A stretch of 64,000 nucleotides of DNA from Streptomyces sp. NBC_00557. GTDB lineage: Bacteria > Actinomycetota > Actinomycetes > Streptomycetales > Streptomycetaceae. The stretch is taken from contig NZ_CP107796.1 of assembly GCF_036345995.1 (NCBI RefSeq), forward strand, positions 3,720,001 through 3,784,000, in the 5' to 3' direction. How positions within the stretch are numbered: position 1 is the first letter of the stretch; each line of letters begins with the position of its first letter. The notes under the pieces were generated by a model, which was not told the DNA's origin, ran no database searches, and saw only the letters and a program-made list of their open reading frames with translations. Below are positions 27,323-35,951 of the stretch, piece after piece. The position numbers and the translations under genes are program-made.

Positions 27323-28531
27323 TCACAGGGCGCAGCTGTCCGTACCCACCTGCTCGTTCGCCGCACGCCCCTGGGCGATGTCGGGCCGGATCTCGTCCGC
27401 CGTGAGGGCGTAGCCGGTCTCGGCGTCGTCGAGGGACTTGGCGAACACGACGCCGTACACCCGGCCGTCGGGGGTGAGCAGCGGGCCGCCCGAGTTGCCC
27501 TGGCGGACGGTCGTGTACAGCGAGTAGACGTCGCGGCGGACGGTGCCGCGGTGGTAGATGTCCGGGCCGTTGGCCGCGATGCGCCCGCGCACACGCGCGG
27601 CGCGCACGTCGTACGAGCCGTTCTCCGGGAAGCCCGCGACGATCGCGCCGTCGCCGCCGGCCGCGTCCTGGGCGGAGAACCGCAGGGCGGTCGCCTTCAG
27701 GTCGGGTACGTCCAGTACGGCGATGTCGCGCTTCCAGTCGTACAGGACGACCTTGGCGTCGTACGTGCGGCCCTCGCCGCCTATCTGCACCGTGGGCGCG
27801 TCGACGCCGCCGACGACGTGCGCGTTGGTCATGACCCTGCGGTCGGCGAACACGAAGCCGGTGCCCTCCAGCACCTTGCCGCAGCTCTGCGCGGTGCCGG
27901 TGACCTTGACGATGGAGCGCTGGGCGCGCACCGCGACCTGGCTGTTCGCGAGCGCCGGGTCGGGCGGCCGGACGTCCTTGATCGGCTCGTTGGCGAACGG
28001 GCTGAAGACCTGCGGGAAGCCGTTCTGCGCGAGGACGGAGGAGAAGTCCGCGAACCAGGTGTCGGCCTGCGCGGGGAGCGCCCGGGAGACGCCGAGCAGC
28101 ACCTTGGAGCCGCGGACCTCCCTGCCGAGCGTCGGCAGGGTGGTGCCGGCGAGGGCGGAGCCGATCAGCCAGGCCACCAGCAGCATGGCGACGACGTTGA
28201 CCAGGGCGCCGCCGGTGGCGTCCAGGGCGCGGGCCGGGGACCAGGTGATGTACCGGCGCAGCTTGTTGCCGAGATGGGTGGTCAGGGCCTGGCCGACGGA
28301 GGCGCAGACGATGACGACGACCACGGCGACCACGGCGGCGGTGGTGCCCACGTCCGCGTTGTCAGTCACGGCGTCCCAGACCACGGGCAGCGCGTACACG
28401 GCGACGAGACCGCCGCCCAGGAACCCGATCACCGACAGGATGCCCACGACGAAGCCCTGGCGGTAGCCGACGACCGCGAACCACACGGCCGCGACCAGCA
28501 ACAGGATGTCCAGCACATTCACGGAGGACAC
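27323..28531 (-). CDS. Membrane-anchored serine protease, MarP-like (CvpA + trypsin fold)
   Basis: A 402-residue protein. The N-terminal CvpA-like domain has four TM helices (VLDILLLVAAVWFAVVGYRQGFVVG through VNVVAMLLVAWLIGSAL). The periplasm-facing chymotrypsin-like protease domain shows NAHVVGG (His), KRDIAVLDVP (Asp) and TVRQGNSGGPLL (Ser). Two Cys (AQSCGKV and the terminal DSCAL) could form a stabilising disulphide as in mycobacterial MarP, which protects against acid and oxidative stress. GTG 28531 (or GTG 28522) follows the NUDIX stop by only a few bases, so the two are probably cotranscribed. Confidence 0.92.
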   Translation of the reverse strand: MSSVNVLDILLLVAAVWFAVVGYRQGFVVGILSVIGFLGGGLVAVYALPVVWDAVTDNADVGTTAAVVAVVVVIVCASVGQALTTHLGNKLRRYITWSPARALDATGGALVNVVAMLLVAWLIGSALAGTTLPTLGREVRGSKVLLGVSRALPAQADTWFADFSSVLAQNGFPQVFSPFANEPIKDVRPPDPALANSQVAVRAQRSIVKVTGTAQSCGKVLEGTGFVFADRRVMTNAHVVGGVDAPTVQIGGEGRTYDAKVVLYDWKRDIAVLDVPDLKATALRFSAQDAAGGDGAIVAGFPENGSYDVRAARVRGRIAANGPDIYHRGTVRRDVYSLYTTVRQGNSGGPLLTPDGRVYGVVFAKSLDDAETGYALTADEIRPDIAQGRAANEQVGTDSCAL

Positions 28532-28535
28532 CCTG

Positions 28536-29258
28536 TCATGCGCGCCAGTCCAGCGGGACCTGCTTCTCCCTGTCCCAGGGGCGCTCCCAGCCCGCGTAGT
28601 GCAGCAGGCGGTCGATCACTCCGGCCGTGAAACCCCAGACCAGAGCCGATTCGACCAGGAATGCCGGGCCGCGGTGCCCGCTGGGGTGGACGGCGGTGGC
28701 GCGGTTGGCGGGGTCCGTGAGATCCGCCACGGGGACCGTGAACACCCGCGCCGTCTCGTTCGGATCGACGACGCCGACCGGGCTGGGCTCGCGCCACCAG
28801 CCGAGCACGGGCGTGACGACGAAACCGCTGACCGGGATGTACAGCGCGGGCAGCACGCCGAAGAGCTGGACGCCGGACGGGTCGAGGCCGGTCTCCTCCT
28901 GGGCCTCGCGCAGCGCGGCTCTGAGCGGGCCGTCGGCGTGCGGATCGCCGTCCTCGGGGTCGAGCGCGCCGCCCGGGAAGGACGGCTGCCCCGCGTGCGA
29001 GCGCAGCGAGCCGGCGCGCTCGATCAGCAGCAGCTCCGGGCCGCGCTCGCCCTCGCCGAACAGGATCAGCACGGCCGACTTGCGGCCCGAGCCGTTCTCC
29101 GGCGGCAGGAAGCGGCTCAGCTGGAGCGGCTCGACCGTCTCAGCGGCGCGCACCACCGGCGCCAGCCACTCCGGCAGCCCCTCCTTGCTCAGCGTCACCT
29201 GTCCGCGCACCGCACCACGCGTCACCGCACCGCCCCGTGTCTCACCGGTCCTCGCCAT
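28536..29258 (-). CDS. NUDIX hydrolase, CoA-pyrophosphatase-like
   Basis: A 240-residue protein with the NUDIX box GALDPEDGD..LRAALREAQEETGLDP: the REAQEETG core is intact, with a slightly long spacing after the first Gly. The pattern LLIERAGSLRSHAGQPSFPGG is the CoA-diphosphatase (UPF0035) signature, indicating cleavage of CoA to phosphopantetheine and 3',5'-ADP. The start could be ATG 29258 or a downstream GTG. Its stop is 2-10 bases from the MarP start. nth lies upstream on the same strand. Confidence 0.9.
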   Translation of the reverse strand: MARTGETRGGAVTRGAVRGQVTLSKEGLPEWLAPVVRAAETVEPLQLSRFLPPENGSGRKSAVLILFGEGERGPELLLIERAGSLRSHAGQPSFPGGALDPEDGDPHADGPLRAALREAQEETGLDPSGVQLFGVLPALYIPVSGFVVTPVLGWWREPSPVGVVDPNETARVFTVPVADLTDPANRATAVHPSGHRGPAFLVESALVWGFTAGVIDRLLHYAGWERPWDREKQVPLDWRA

Positions 29259-29312
29259 CGCCGCCCCCCTCGCTCCGCCTGTCCAACGTCCGAGGACCCC
29301 GAGATCGTTCCG

Positions 29313-30530
29313 TCACGCGGCCCCCAGGGGCGGGGCCGGCCTGCCGCCCGCGTCGAGATAGGCCTGCGGGGGCTTCAGCCGCTGGCCGGGGAAGCCGCCC
29401 TTCTCGTACTTCAGCAGCTTCTTCGCCTTCTCCGGGTCGGTCTCGCCCTCGCCGTAGGCCGGGCACAGCGGGGCGATCGGGCAGGCTCCGCAGGCGGGCT
29501 TGCGGGCGTGGCAGATACGGCGGCCGTGCCAGATCACGTGGTGGGACAGGTCGGTCCACTCGCTCTTCGGGAACAGCGCGCCGACGGCGGCCTCGATCTT
29601 GTCCGGGTCGGTCTCGTCGGTCCACCGCCAGCGCCTGACCAGCCGCTGGAAGTGGGTGTCCACGGTGATCCCGGGCCGGCCGAAGGCGTTGCCGAGCACG
29701 ACGAACGCGGTCTTGCGGCCGACGCCGGGCAGCTTGACCAGGTCCTCGAGCCTGCCGGGCACCTCGCCGCCGAAGTCCTCCACCAGGGCCTTGGAGAGCC
29801 CTATGACCGACTTGGTCTTGGCCCGGAAGAACCCGCAGGGGCGCAGGATCTCCTCGACCTCCTCCGGGTTGGCGGCGGCCAGGTCCTCGGGGGACGGGTA
29901 CTTCGCGAAGAGCGCCGGGGTCGTCTGGTTGACGCGCAGGTCCGTGGTCTGGGCCGACAGCACGGTGGCGACGAGCAGCTGGAAGGGGTTGTCGAAGTCC
30001 AGCTCGGGGTGGGCGTACGGGTACACCTCGGCCAGCTCGCGGTTGATACGGCGGGCGCGGCGGACCAGGGCGGTACGGGACTCGTCCCCCGGCGGCCGGA
30101 CCGCGACCTTCTTGACGGCCGCCGCCTTCTTCACGGCGACGGGCTTCCCGGTCGCCACGACCTTCTCGACCGGAGAGACCTTCCTGGCGGAGGCCTTCTT
30201 GGCGGAGCCCGTCTTCGCGGGGGCCTTCTTGGCCGTCTTCGCGGGGGCCTTCTTGGCGGGGGCGGCCTTCTTGGCCTGAGCGGACTTGGCCGGGGCGGTC
30301 TTCTTGGCGGCGGTCTTCTTGGCCGCCGTGGTCTTGCCCGCCGCCGTCTTCCTGCCCGCAGCGGTCCTGCCCGCCGTGGTCTCCCCCGCCGTCGTCTCCT
30401 CGGGCGCCGTCTCCTTGCCCGCCGCCGTCTTCTCGACGGAGCCCCGAGTGACCTTTTTTGCCGTTTTTCCGGTTTTCTTATCACCGCCGGGGCTCTGTTC
30501 GCCCACAGCGGAATCGCGACGTACAACCAC
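29313..30530 (-). CDS. nth: Endonuclease III with Lys/Ala-rich N-terminal extension
   Basis: A DNA glycosylase/AP lyase for oxidised pyrimidines. The C-terminal 250 residues hold the helix-hairpin-helix [15 protein letters not shown] with the catalytic Lys, the catalytic Asp in [11 protein letters not shown], and a 4Fe-4S loop C-X6-C-X2-C-X5-C ([21 protein letters not shown]). Unusually, about 140 residues precede this domain and are dominated by AKK/PAKK repeats like histone H1 or the tail of HupS. The GTG start at 30530 includes this tail. The extension probably promotes DNA binding (inference). Confidence 0.92.
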   Translation of the reverse strand: MVVRRDSAVGEQSPGGDKKTGKTAKKVTRGSVEKTAAGKETAPEETTAGETTAGRTAAGRKTAAGKTTAAKKTAAKKTAPAKSAQAKKAAPAKKAPAKTAKKAPAKTGSAKKASARKVSPVEKVVATGKPVAVKKAAAVKKVAVRPPGDESRTALVRRARRINRELAEVYPYAHPELDFDNPFQLLVATVLSAQTTDLRVNQTTPALFAKYPSPEDLAAANPEEVEEILRPCGFFRAKTKSVIGLSKALVEDFGGEVPGRLEDLVKLPGVGRKTAFVVLGNAFGRPGITVDTHFQRLVRRWRWTDETDPDKIEAAVGALFPKSEWTDLSHHVIWHGRRICHARKPACGACPIAPLCPAYGEGETDPEKAKKLLKYEKGGFPGQRLKPPQAYLDAGGRPAPPLGAA

Positions 30531-30677
30531 CCGCTAAGCCCCCTTGGCCTGTGCTCTCACCGGCGATTTGGACACCCGGCCAGCCTAGAGCCCGGCACCG
30601 ACATCCGCCCCGGACCCCGAGGACCGGCCCCCGATTGGACCCCTGACGCTTACCTCGGGACACCTGTGCGGCATCCT

Positions 30678-30691
30678 TGTGACAGATCACA
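30678..30691 (+). promoter_or_regulatory. Palindrome TGTGA-N4-TCACA upstream of crp
   Basis: A perfect 5+5 dyad about 92 bases before the crp start. It resembles the half-sites of CRP-family operators (GTG...CAC), but the spacer is 4 rather than 6 bases. It could be an autoregulatory site. Confidence 0.4.
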
Positions 30692-30782
30692 CTGTTTGGA
30701 CCGTCCGGCAAAATGGGGAACACGGTCCCCTGACACTCGGGGGAGCAAGATCCTCTGAGCAGGTCGACAAGGAGAGAACTCA

Positions 30783-31457
30783 GTGGACGACGTTCTGCGG
30801 CGCAACCCGCTCTTCGCGGCTCTCGACGACGAGCAGGCCGCGGAGCTTCGCGCCTCCATGAGCGAGGTGACCCTCGCACGCGGCGACTCCCTCTTCCACG
30901 AGGGCGACCCCGGCGACCGGCTGTACGTCGTCACCGAGGGCAAGGTCAAGCTGCACCGCACCTCCCCCGACGGCCGCGAGAACATGCTCGCCGTCGTCGG
31001 CCCCGGCGAGCTGATCGGTGAGCTGTCGCTGTTCGACCCGGGCCCGCGTACGGCGACCGCGACCGCGCTGACCGAGGTCAAGCTGCTCGGTCTCGGCCAC
31101 GGCGACCTCCAGCCCTGGCTGAACGCCCGGCCCGAGGTGGCCGGCGCCCTGCTGCGCGCCGTCGCCCGCCGTCTGCGCAAGACCAACGACGCCATGTCGG
31201 ACCTGGTCTTCTCCGACGTCCCCGGCCGCGTGGCGCGCGCCCTGCTGGACCTGTCGCGCCGCTTCGGCGTGCAGTCCGAGGAGGGCATCCACGTCGTCCA
31301 CGACCTCACCCAGGAGGAGCTGGCCCAGCTGGTCGGCGCCTCGCGCGAGACCGTGAACAAGGCGCTGGCGGACTTCGCGCAGCGCGGCTGGCTCCGCCTG
31401 GAGGCGCGGGCCGTCATCCTGCTGGACGTGGAGAGGCTGGCCAAGCGGTCGCGCTGA
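30783..31457 (+). CDS. crp: CRP/FNR-family transcriptional regulator
   Basis: A 224-residue regulator. The cyclic-nucleotide-binding domain covers residues 1-115 (LFHEGDPGDRLYVVTEGKVKLHR, GPGELIGELSLFDPGPRTATATAL). The C-terminal winged helix has the recognition helix GASRETVNKALADFAQRGWL. This is the conserved actinobacterial Crp, which binds cAMP and controls germination, development and secondary metabolism in S. coelicolor. GTG 30783 follows AAGGAGAGA at 6-7 bases. It is monocistronic with a terminator hairpin after the stop. Confidence 0.95.
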   Translation: MDDVLRRNPLFAALDDEQAAELRASMSEVTLARGDSLFHEGDPGDRLYVVTEGKVKLHRTSPDGRENMLAVVGPGELIGELSLFDPGPRTATATALTEVKLLGLGHGDLQPWLNARPEVAGALLRAVARRLRKTNDAMSDLVFSDVPGRVARALLDLSRRFGVQSEEGIHVVHDLTQEELAQLVGASRETVNKALADFAQRGWLRLEARAVILLDVERLAKRSR

Positions 31458-31490
31458 CGCCCGCGGCTGCCGTACGACGGCGTACGACCC

Positions 31491-31519
31491 CGGGGTCCGC
31501 TTCTCGCGAGCGGGCCCCG
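31491..31519 (+). terminator. Hairpin terminator of crp
   Basis: An 11-bp stem with one G-T wobble (31491-31501 and 31509-31519) and a 7-base loop, starting 34 bases after the crp stop. Confidence 0.65.
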
Positions 31520-31603
31520 CTGTCGTCACCGGCCCGCTCGGCGGGCCGGGGCGCGCGCCGTAAATGCGCCGCACGTCCGCCTCGCAGGGGTCACAGTTGC
31601 CCC

Positions 31604-32431
31604 ATGGCTGAAACGATCCTCCGGCCCGGGCTGGACGAGCAGGGCTTCATCGCGCGCGAAGGCTCCCTCGCGCGCGTGCCCGGCGTCTTCCGTCCCGTCG
31701 TGGCCGCGGCGCGCGACCGGCTGACGGCCGCCTTCGGGCCGCGGCTGCACAGCGCCTACCTCTACGGCTCCATCCCGCGCGGCACCGCGCGCGTGGGCCG
31801 CAGCGACCTGGACCTGCTGGTCGCGCTCCGGGACGAGCCGGCCGACGCCGACCGGGACGCCGTACGGGCGCTCGGCGAGGCCGTCGACGGCGAGTTCCCG
31901 CAGATCGACGGCGTCGGCACGCTGCTGTACGGCCGGGACCGGCTGCTGAGCGAGCGGGAGCGGTACGACATGGGGTGGTTCGTGGCCTGCCTGTGCACCC
32001 CGCTGCTCGGCGAGGACCTCGCCGAGTACCTGCCGCGCTACCGCCCGGACTCCCTGCTCGCCCGCGAGACCAACGGCGACCTGGCGCTGTGGCTGCCCCG
32101 CTGGCGGCAGCGGATCGCGGACGCCGAGGACACCGAGGCGGCCCGGCGGCCCCTCGTGCGCTTCATGTCCCGGCACCTCGTCCGCACCGGCTTCACGCTC
32201 GTCATGCCCCGCTGGAAGGGCTGGACGAGCGATCTGCACGAGATGGCCGAGGTGTGCGGGGCGTACTACCCCGAGCGGGCCGCACAGCTGCGGACGGCGG
32301 CGCGGTACGGCCGCGAGCCCGTCGGCGACGCCGGGGTCCTGCGGTCGTACGTGGACGACCTGGGGCCCTGGCTCGCCGGCGAGTACGCGCGCGTGCACGG
32401 CGTGAAGGCGCCCCGGCCGGACGGCCCCTAG
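31604..32431 (+). CDS. Nucleotidyltransferase-domain protein
   Basis: A 275-residue protein with the polymerase-beta-like motif AYLYGSIPRGTARVGRSDLDLLV (GSx(10)DxD). The region after it (residues 100-260) is helical and could be a substrate-binding domain, as in aminoglycoside or MNT-type nucleotidyltransferases. It probably transfers a nucleotide to a small molecule or protein; the substrate is unknown. ATG 31604 has no obvious ribosome binding site. It is convergent with the MBL gene; the stop overlaps that gene's stop region by 4 bases. Confidence 0.75.
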   Translation: MAETILRPGLDEQGFIAREGSLARVPGVFRPVVAAARDRLTAAFGPRLHSAYLYGSIPRGTARVGRSDLDLLVALRDEPADADRDAVRALGEAVDGEFPQIDGVGTLLYGRDRLLSERERYDMGWFVACLCTPLLGEDLAEYLPRYRPDSLLARETNGDLALWLPRWRQRIADAEDTEAARRPLVRFMSRHLVRTGFTLVMPRWKGWTSDLHEMAEVCGAYYPERAAQLRTAARYGREPVGDAGVLRSYVDDLGPWLAGEYARVHGVKAPRPDGP

Positions 32432-33258
32432 ATGAGCCCGTGCTCGCTCAGATAGTCCAGCTGGGCCCGTACCGACAGCTCCGCCGCCGGCCACAGGGAG
32501 CGGTCCACGTCGGCGTAGACGTGGGCGACGACCTCGGCGGGGGTGCGGTGCCCGTCCTCGACCGCTGTCTCCACCTGGGCGAGCCGGTGGGCGCGGTGGG
32601 CGAGGTAGAACTCGACGGCGCCCTGCGCGTCCTCCAGGACCGGCCCGTGGCCCGGCAGGACGGTGTGCACGCCGTCGTCGACGGTGAGGGACCGCAGACG
32701 GCGCAGGGAGTCCAGATAGTCGCCCAGGCGGCCGTCGGGGTGCGCCACGACCGTCGTACCGCGCCCGAGGATGGTGTCCCCGGTCAGCACGGCCCGGTCG
32801 GCCGGGAGATGGAAGCACAGCGAGTCCGCGGTGTGCCCGGGCGTCGGCACGACCCGCAGCTCCAGGCCGCCGACGGCGATCACGTCCCCGGCGGCCAGGC
32901 CCTCGTCGCCCAGGCGCAGCGCCGGATCGAGGGCACGCACGCGCGTGCCGGTCAGTTCCGCGAAACGGGCGGCGCCCTCGGCGTGGTCGGGGTGGCCGTG
33001 GGTGAGCAGGGTCAGGGCTATGCGCCGGCCGGCCTTCTCGGCGGTGTCGACGACGGTGCGCAGATGGCCGTCGTCCAGGGGGCCCGGGTCGATCACCACG
33101 GCGAGGTCGGAGTCGGGCTCGGCGACGATCCAGGTGTTGGTGCCGTCCAGGGTCATCGGGGAGGCGTTGGGCGCGAGGACGTTCACGGCCCGTTCGGTGG
33201 CCGGGCCGGAGCGCACCTGGCCGCGCGGCTGGCCGGGCAGCGTGCTTGCTTCGGTCAT
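32428..33258 (-). CDS. Metallo-beta-lactamase-fold hydrolase
   Basis: A 276-residue MBL-fold enzyme. The metal-binding motif TLLTHGHPDHAEGAA (HxHxDH), PTPGHTADSLCF, LTGDTILGRG and VLPGHGPVLED supply the remaining ligands. The C-terminal helical region resembles LACTB2/Rv3677c-like proteins, related to endoribonuclease or thioesterase branches. ATG 33258 overlaps the upstream NUDIX stop by ATGA, showing a coupled two-gene unit. The substrate is undetermined. Confidence 0.88.
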   Translation of the reverse strand: MTEASTLPGQPRGQVRSGPATERAVNVLAPNASPMTLDGTNTWIVAEPDSDLAVVIDPGPLDDGHLRTVVDTAEKAGRRIALTLLTHGHPDHAEGAARFAELTGTRVRALDPALRLGDEGLAAGDVIAVGGLELRVVPTPGHTADSLCFHLPADRAVLTGDTILGRGTTVVAHPDGRLGDYLDSLRRLRSLTVDDGVHTVLPGHGPVLEDAQGAVEFYLAHRAHRLAQVETAVEDGHRTPAEVVAHVYADVDRSLWPAAELSVRAQLDYLSEHGLI

Positions 33259-34148
33259 GCGGGGCCTCCGCCCGTGATCTCGGCGCCCGTCGGAGCCGTC
33301 GGGATGTGCTTGGTGAACTCGTCGTGCCCGGGCCAGGACAGGACGATCTCGCCGTCCTGGAGGCGGGCGCGGGCCAGCACCGGGGTCATGTCGCGCCCGG
33401 GGGCGGCCGCGAGCGTCTCGGCGGCGGAGGCGTACGGCAGCAGCTGGCGCAGGGTGGCGATGGTGGGCGGCATCATGAGCAGTTCGCCCTTGTCGTAGCG
33501 GGCGGCGGCCTCGGCCGGGCGGATCCACACCGTGCGGTCGGCCTCCGTGGAGGCGTTCCGGGTGCGCTGGCCCTCGGGCAGCGCCGCCACGAAGAACCAG
33601 GTGTCGTAGCGGCGGGACTCGAACTCCGGGGTGATCCAGCGGGTCCAGGCGCCCAGCAGGTCGGAGCGCAGCACGAGACCGCGCCGGTCGAGGAACTCGG
33701 CGAAGGACAGCTCGCGCGCGACCAGCGCGGCGCGGTCGGCCTCCCAGTCCTCCCCGGTGGTGTCGCCGACGACCGAGTCCGCGTCGGGCCCGGCGAGCAG
33801 CACGCCGGCCTCCTCGTACGTCTCGCGCACGGCCGCGCAGACGATGGCCTGGGCGCCCGGCTCGTCCACGCCGAGCCGCTCGGCCCACCACGCGCGCGTG
33901 GGGCCCGCCCAGCGCACCAGGCGGTCGTCGTCGCGCGGGTCGACGCCGCCGCCCGGATACGCGTACGCGCCTCCGGCGAAGGCCATGGAGGCGCGTCTGC
34001 GCAGCATGTGGACCGCGGGGCCGTCCGGCGTGTCCTTCAGGAGCAGCACCGTGGCCGCGCGCCGGGGGGACACCGGGGTGAGGGTGCCGGCCGCGAGCGC
34101 GCGGATGCGGTCGGGCCACTCCGGGGGGTACCACTGACCGTTCGCCAT
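33255..34148 (-). CDS. NUDIX hydrolase
   Basis: A 297-residue protein. It has an N-terminal domain with VLLLKDTPDGPAVHMLRRRASMAFAGGAYAYPGG, then a long insertion before the NUDIX helix CAAVRETYEEAGVLLAG. The box (GGGVDP...RETYEEAGV) is intact but split, resembling the NUDT19/RP2p-like class that acts on CoA derivatives. It is coupled to the downstream MBL-fold gene by a 4-base overlap. ATG 34148 follows a weak ribosome binding region. Confidence 0.85.
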   Translation of the reverse strand: MANGQWYPPEWPDRIRALAAGTLTPVSPRRAATVLLLKDTPDGPAVHMLRRRASMAFAGGAYAYPGGGVDPRDDDRLVRWAGPTRAWWAERLGVDEPGAQAIVCAAVRETYEEAGVLLAGPDADSVVGDTTGEDWEADRAALVARELSFAEFLDRRGLVLRSDLLGAWTRWITPEFESRRYDTWFFVAALPEGQRTRNASTEADRTVWIRPAEAAARYDKGELLMMPPTIATLRQLLPYASAAETLAAAPGRDMTPVLARARLQDGEIVLSWPGHDEFTKHIPTAPTGAEITGGGPA

Positions 34149-34205
34149 GGCCGGAGGCTATCCCGTGTAGGGCGAATGTTCGAGAGCTGCCCGAGGTCAG
34201 CGGGG

Positions 34206-34670
34206 TTACTGAGCCAGCTCGACCTGGATCTCCACCTCGACCGGCGCGTCCAGCGGCAGCACCGCGACGCCGACGGCGCTGCGGGCGTGCACGCCCTTGT
34301 CGCCGAGGACCTCGCCGAGCAGTTCGCTGGCGCCGTTGACGACACCGGGCTGCCCGGTGAAGTCGGCCGCGGAGGCGACGAAGCCGACGACCTTCACCAC
34401 GCGCGCGATGCGGTCCAGGTCGCCGGTGACGGACTTCACCGCGGCGAGCGCGTTCAGCGCGCAGATCCGGGCCAGGTCCTTGGCCTCCTCGGCGGTGACC
34501 TCGGCGCCCACCTTGCCGGTGACCGGCAGCTTGCCCTCGACCATCGGCAGCTGGCCGGCGGTGTAGACGTACGCGCCGGACTGCACGGCCGGCTGGTACG
34601 CGGCCAGCGGCGGCACGACCTCCGGCAGGGTCAGCCCCAGTTCGGCCAGCTTGGCCTCGACCCCGCTCAT
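34206..34670 (-). CDS. RidA (YjgF/UK114) family deaminase
   Basis: A 154-residue RidA-like protein that hydrolyses reactive enamine/imine intermediates. Visible family features are YVYTAGQLPM, DLARICALNALAAVKS, and the C-terminal GVAVLPLDAPVEVEIQVEL. The usual Arg/Glu catalytic positions differ somewhat from archetypal RidA (ARSAVGVAVLP), as in the Rv3678c-type subgroup. The start ATG 34670 overlaps the DUF4177 stop by ATGA, so the pair is cotranslated. Confidence 0.88.
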   Translation of the reverse strand: MSGVEAKLAELGLTLPEVVPPLAAYQPAVQSGAYVYTAGQLPMVEGKLPVTGKVGAEVTAEEAKDLARICALNALAAVKSVTGDLDRIARVVKVVGFVASAADFTGQPGVVNGASELLGEVLGDKGVHARSAVGVAVLPLDAPVEVEIQVELAQ

Positions 34671-34831
34671 GCCTGCTTCTCCCGCTTCAGGTAGGCGACG
34701 AGCTGCTCGGGGTTGTTGGGCCCGGGCACGACCTGGACGAGCTCCCAGCCGTCCTCGCCCCAGGTGTCCAGGATCTGCTTCGTGGCGTGGACGAGCAGCG
34801 GCACGGTGGCGTATTCCCACTTCTTGGTCAT
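34667..34831 (-). CDS. Small DUF4177-type protein
   Basis: A 54-residue protein, MTKKWEYATVPLLVHATKQ.., with the DUF4177 pattern WEYxxVP...LDTWGEDGWELVQVVPG. Function unknown; conserved in actinobacteria immediately upstream of ridA and beside the ArsA-like pair. ATG 34831 lies 7 bases after TACAGT, so it is probably leaderless; a longer reading from 34894 would be an unlikely Ala/Pro leader. Confidence 0.85.
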   Translation of the reverse strand: MTKKWEYATVPLLVHATKQILDTWGEDGWELVQVVPGPNNPEQLVAYLKREKQA

Positions 34832-34838
34832 GGGGCCG

Positions 34839-34844
34839 ACTGTA
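34839..34844 (-). promoter_or_regulatory. -10 box (TACAGT) of the DUF4177-ridA operon
   Basis: On the minus strand TACAGT-N7-ATG(34831), without room for a ribosome binding site; a typical leaderless arrangement. Confidence 0.65.
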
Positions 34845-34960
34845 TCCGCTGTGGCCGGCGGGGCCGGCGGCCGACCGGCGGCGGCGTCGTCCACAGGCCG
34901 GGCAGCCGGCTGTGACCTTCGTTATCCACAGCCTCCCGCGTGAGTGTCGGGCGGACTGGT

Positions 34961-34966
34961 TAGTCT
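34961..34966 (+). promoter_or_regulatory. -10 box (TAGTCT) of the ArsA-like operon
   Basis: TAGTCT-N7-GTG(34974). The divergent promoter at 34839-34844 lies about 120 bases away; between them are the DnaA-box-like sequences TTATCCACA (34922-34930) and CGTCCACA (about 34890). Confidence 0.6.
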
Positions 34967-34973
34967 CGAAGAC

Positions 34974-35951
34974 GTGAGCAGGCTCCAGGTCGTCAGCGGC
35001 AAGGGCGGGACCGGAAAGACGACGGTCGCCGCCGCACTGGCGCTGGCCCTCGCCACCGAGGGGAAGCGGACGCTTCTCGTCGAGGTCGAGGGCCGGCAGG
35101 GCATCGCCCAGCTTTTCGAGACGGAGGCGTTGCCGTACGAGGAGCGGAAGATCGCGGTGGCTCCGGGCGGCGGTGAGGTGTACGCCCTGGCCATAGACGC
35201 CGAACTGGCCCTTCTGGACTACCTGCAGATGTTCTACAAGCTCGGGGGCGCGGGCCGGGCCCTGAAGAAGCTGGGCGCGATCGACTTCGCCACCACCGTC
35301 GCGCCGGGCATCCGGGACGTCCTGCTGACCGGCAAGGCCTGCGAGGCGGTGCGCCGCAAGGACCGCTCCGGGAGGTTCGTGTACGACTACGTCGTCATGG
35401 ACGCCCCGCCGACGGGCCGCATCACCCGGTTCCTGAACGTGAACGACGAGGTGGCGGGCCTGGCGAAGATCGGCCCGATACACAACCAGGCGCAGGCCGT
35501 GATGCGGGTGCTGAAGTCGCCGGAGACGGCGGTGCACCTGGTGACGCTGCTGGAGGAGATGCCGGTCCAGGAGACCGCCGACGGCATCGCCGAACTCCGC
35601 GCGGCGCGCCTGCCGGTGGGCCGGGTCATCGTGAACATGGTCCGCCCGGAGGTGTTGGACGCGGCCGACCTGGAACTCGTACGGACCGTGGAGCGTTCCT
35701 CCGTCGCACAGGCGCTCTCGGCCGCGGGGCTCGGCGGGGCCCGGCGGGGCGGGAACGCGGAGAAGCTGGTGGACCCGCTGCTGGAGCAGGCGGCGGAGTA
35801 CGCCGAGCGGTACGCGCTGGAGCAGGAGCAGCGCGCGGTCCTCGGCGAGCTGGGCCTGCCGCTGGGCGAACTGCCGCTGCTCGCCGAGGGCATGGACCTG
35901 GCGGGCCTGTACGAACTCGCCACCGAGCTGCGGAAGCAGGGGTTGACATGA
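34974..35951 (+). CDS. ArsA-like P-loop ATPase, first of a pair
   Basis: A 325-residue protein. The N-terminal VVSGKGGTGKTTVAAAL is a deviant Walker A with its signature Lys (residue 10), LLVEVEGRQGIAQLFE follows, and YDYVVMDAPPTGRITRFLNV is the switch II/Walker B region. It belongs to the ArsA/Get3 branch of the SIMIBI class but lacks the arsenic-binding Cys cluster. Its gene overlaps the next one by ATGA. In mycobacteria the orthologous pair (Rv3679-Rv3680) is proposed to act as a complex. The GTG start is apparently leaderless. Confidence 0.9.
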   Translation: MSRLQVVSGKGGTGKTTVAAALALALATEGKRTLLVEVEGRQGIAQLFETEALPYEERKIAVAPGGGEVYALAIDAELALLDYLQMFYKLGGAGRALKKLGAIDFATTVAPGIRDVLLTGKACEAVRRKDRSGRFVYDYVVMDAPPTGRITRFLNVNDEVAGLAKIGPIHNQAQAVMRVLKSPETAVHLVTLLEEMPVQETADGIAELRAARLPVGRVIVNMVRPEVLDAADLELVRTVERSSVAQALSAAGLGGARRGGNAEKLVDPLLEQAAEYAERYALEQEQRAVLGELGLPLGELPLLAEGMDLAGLYELATELRKQGLT

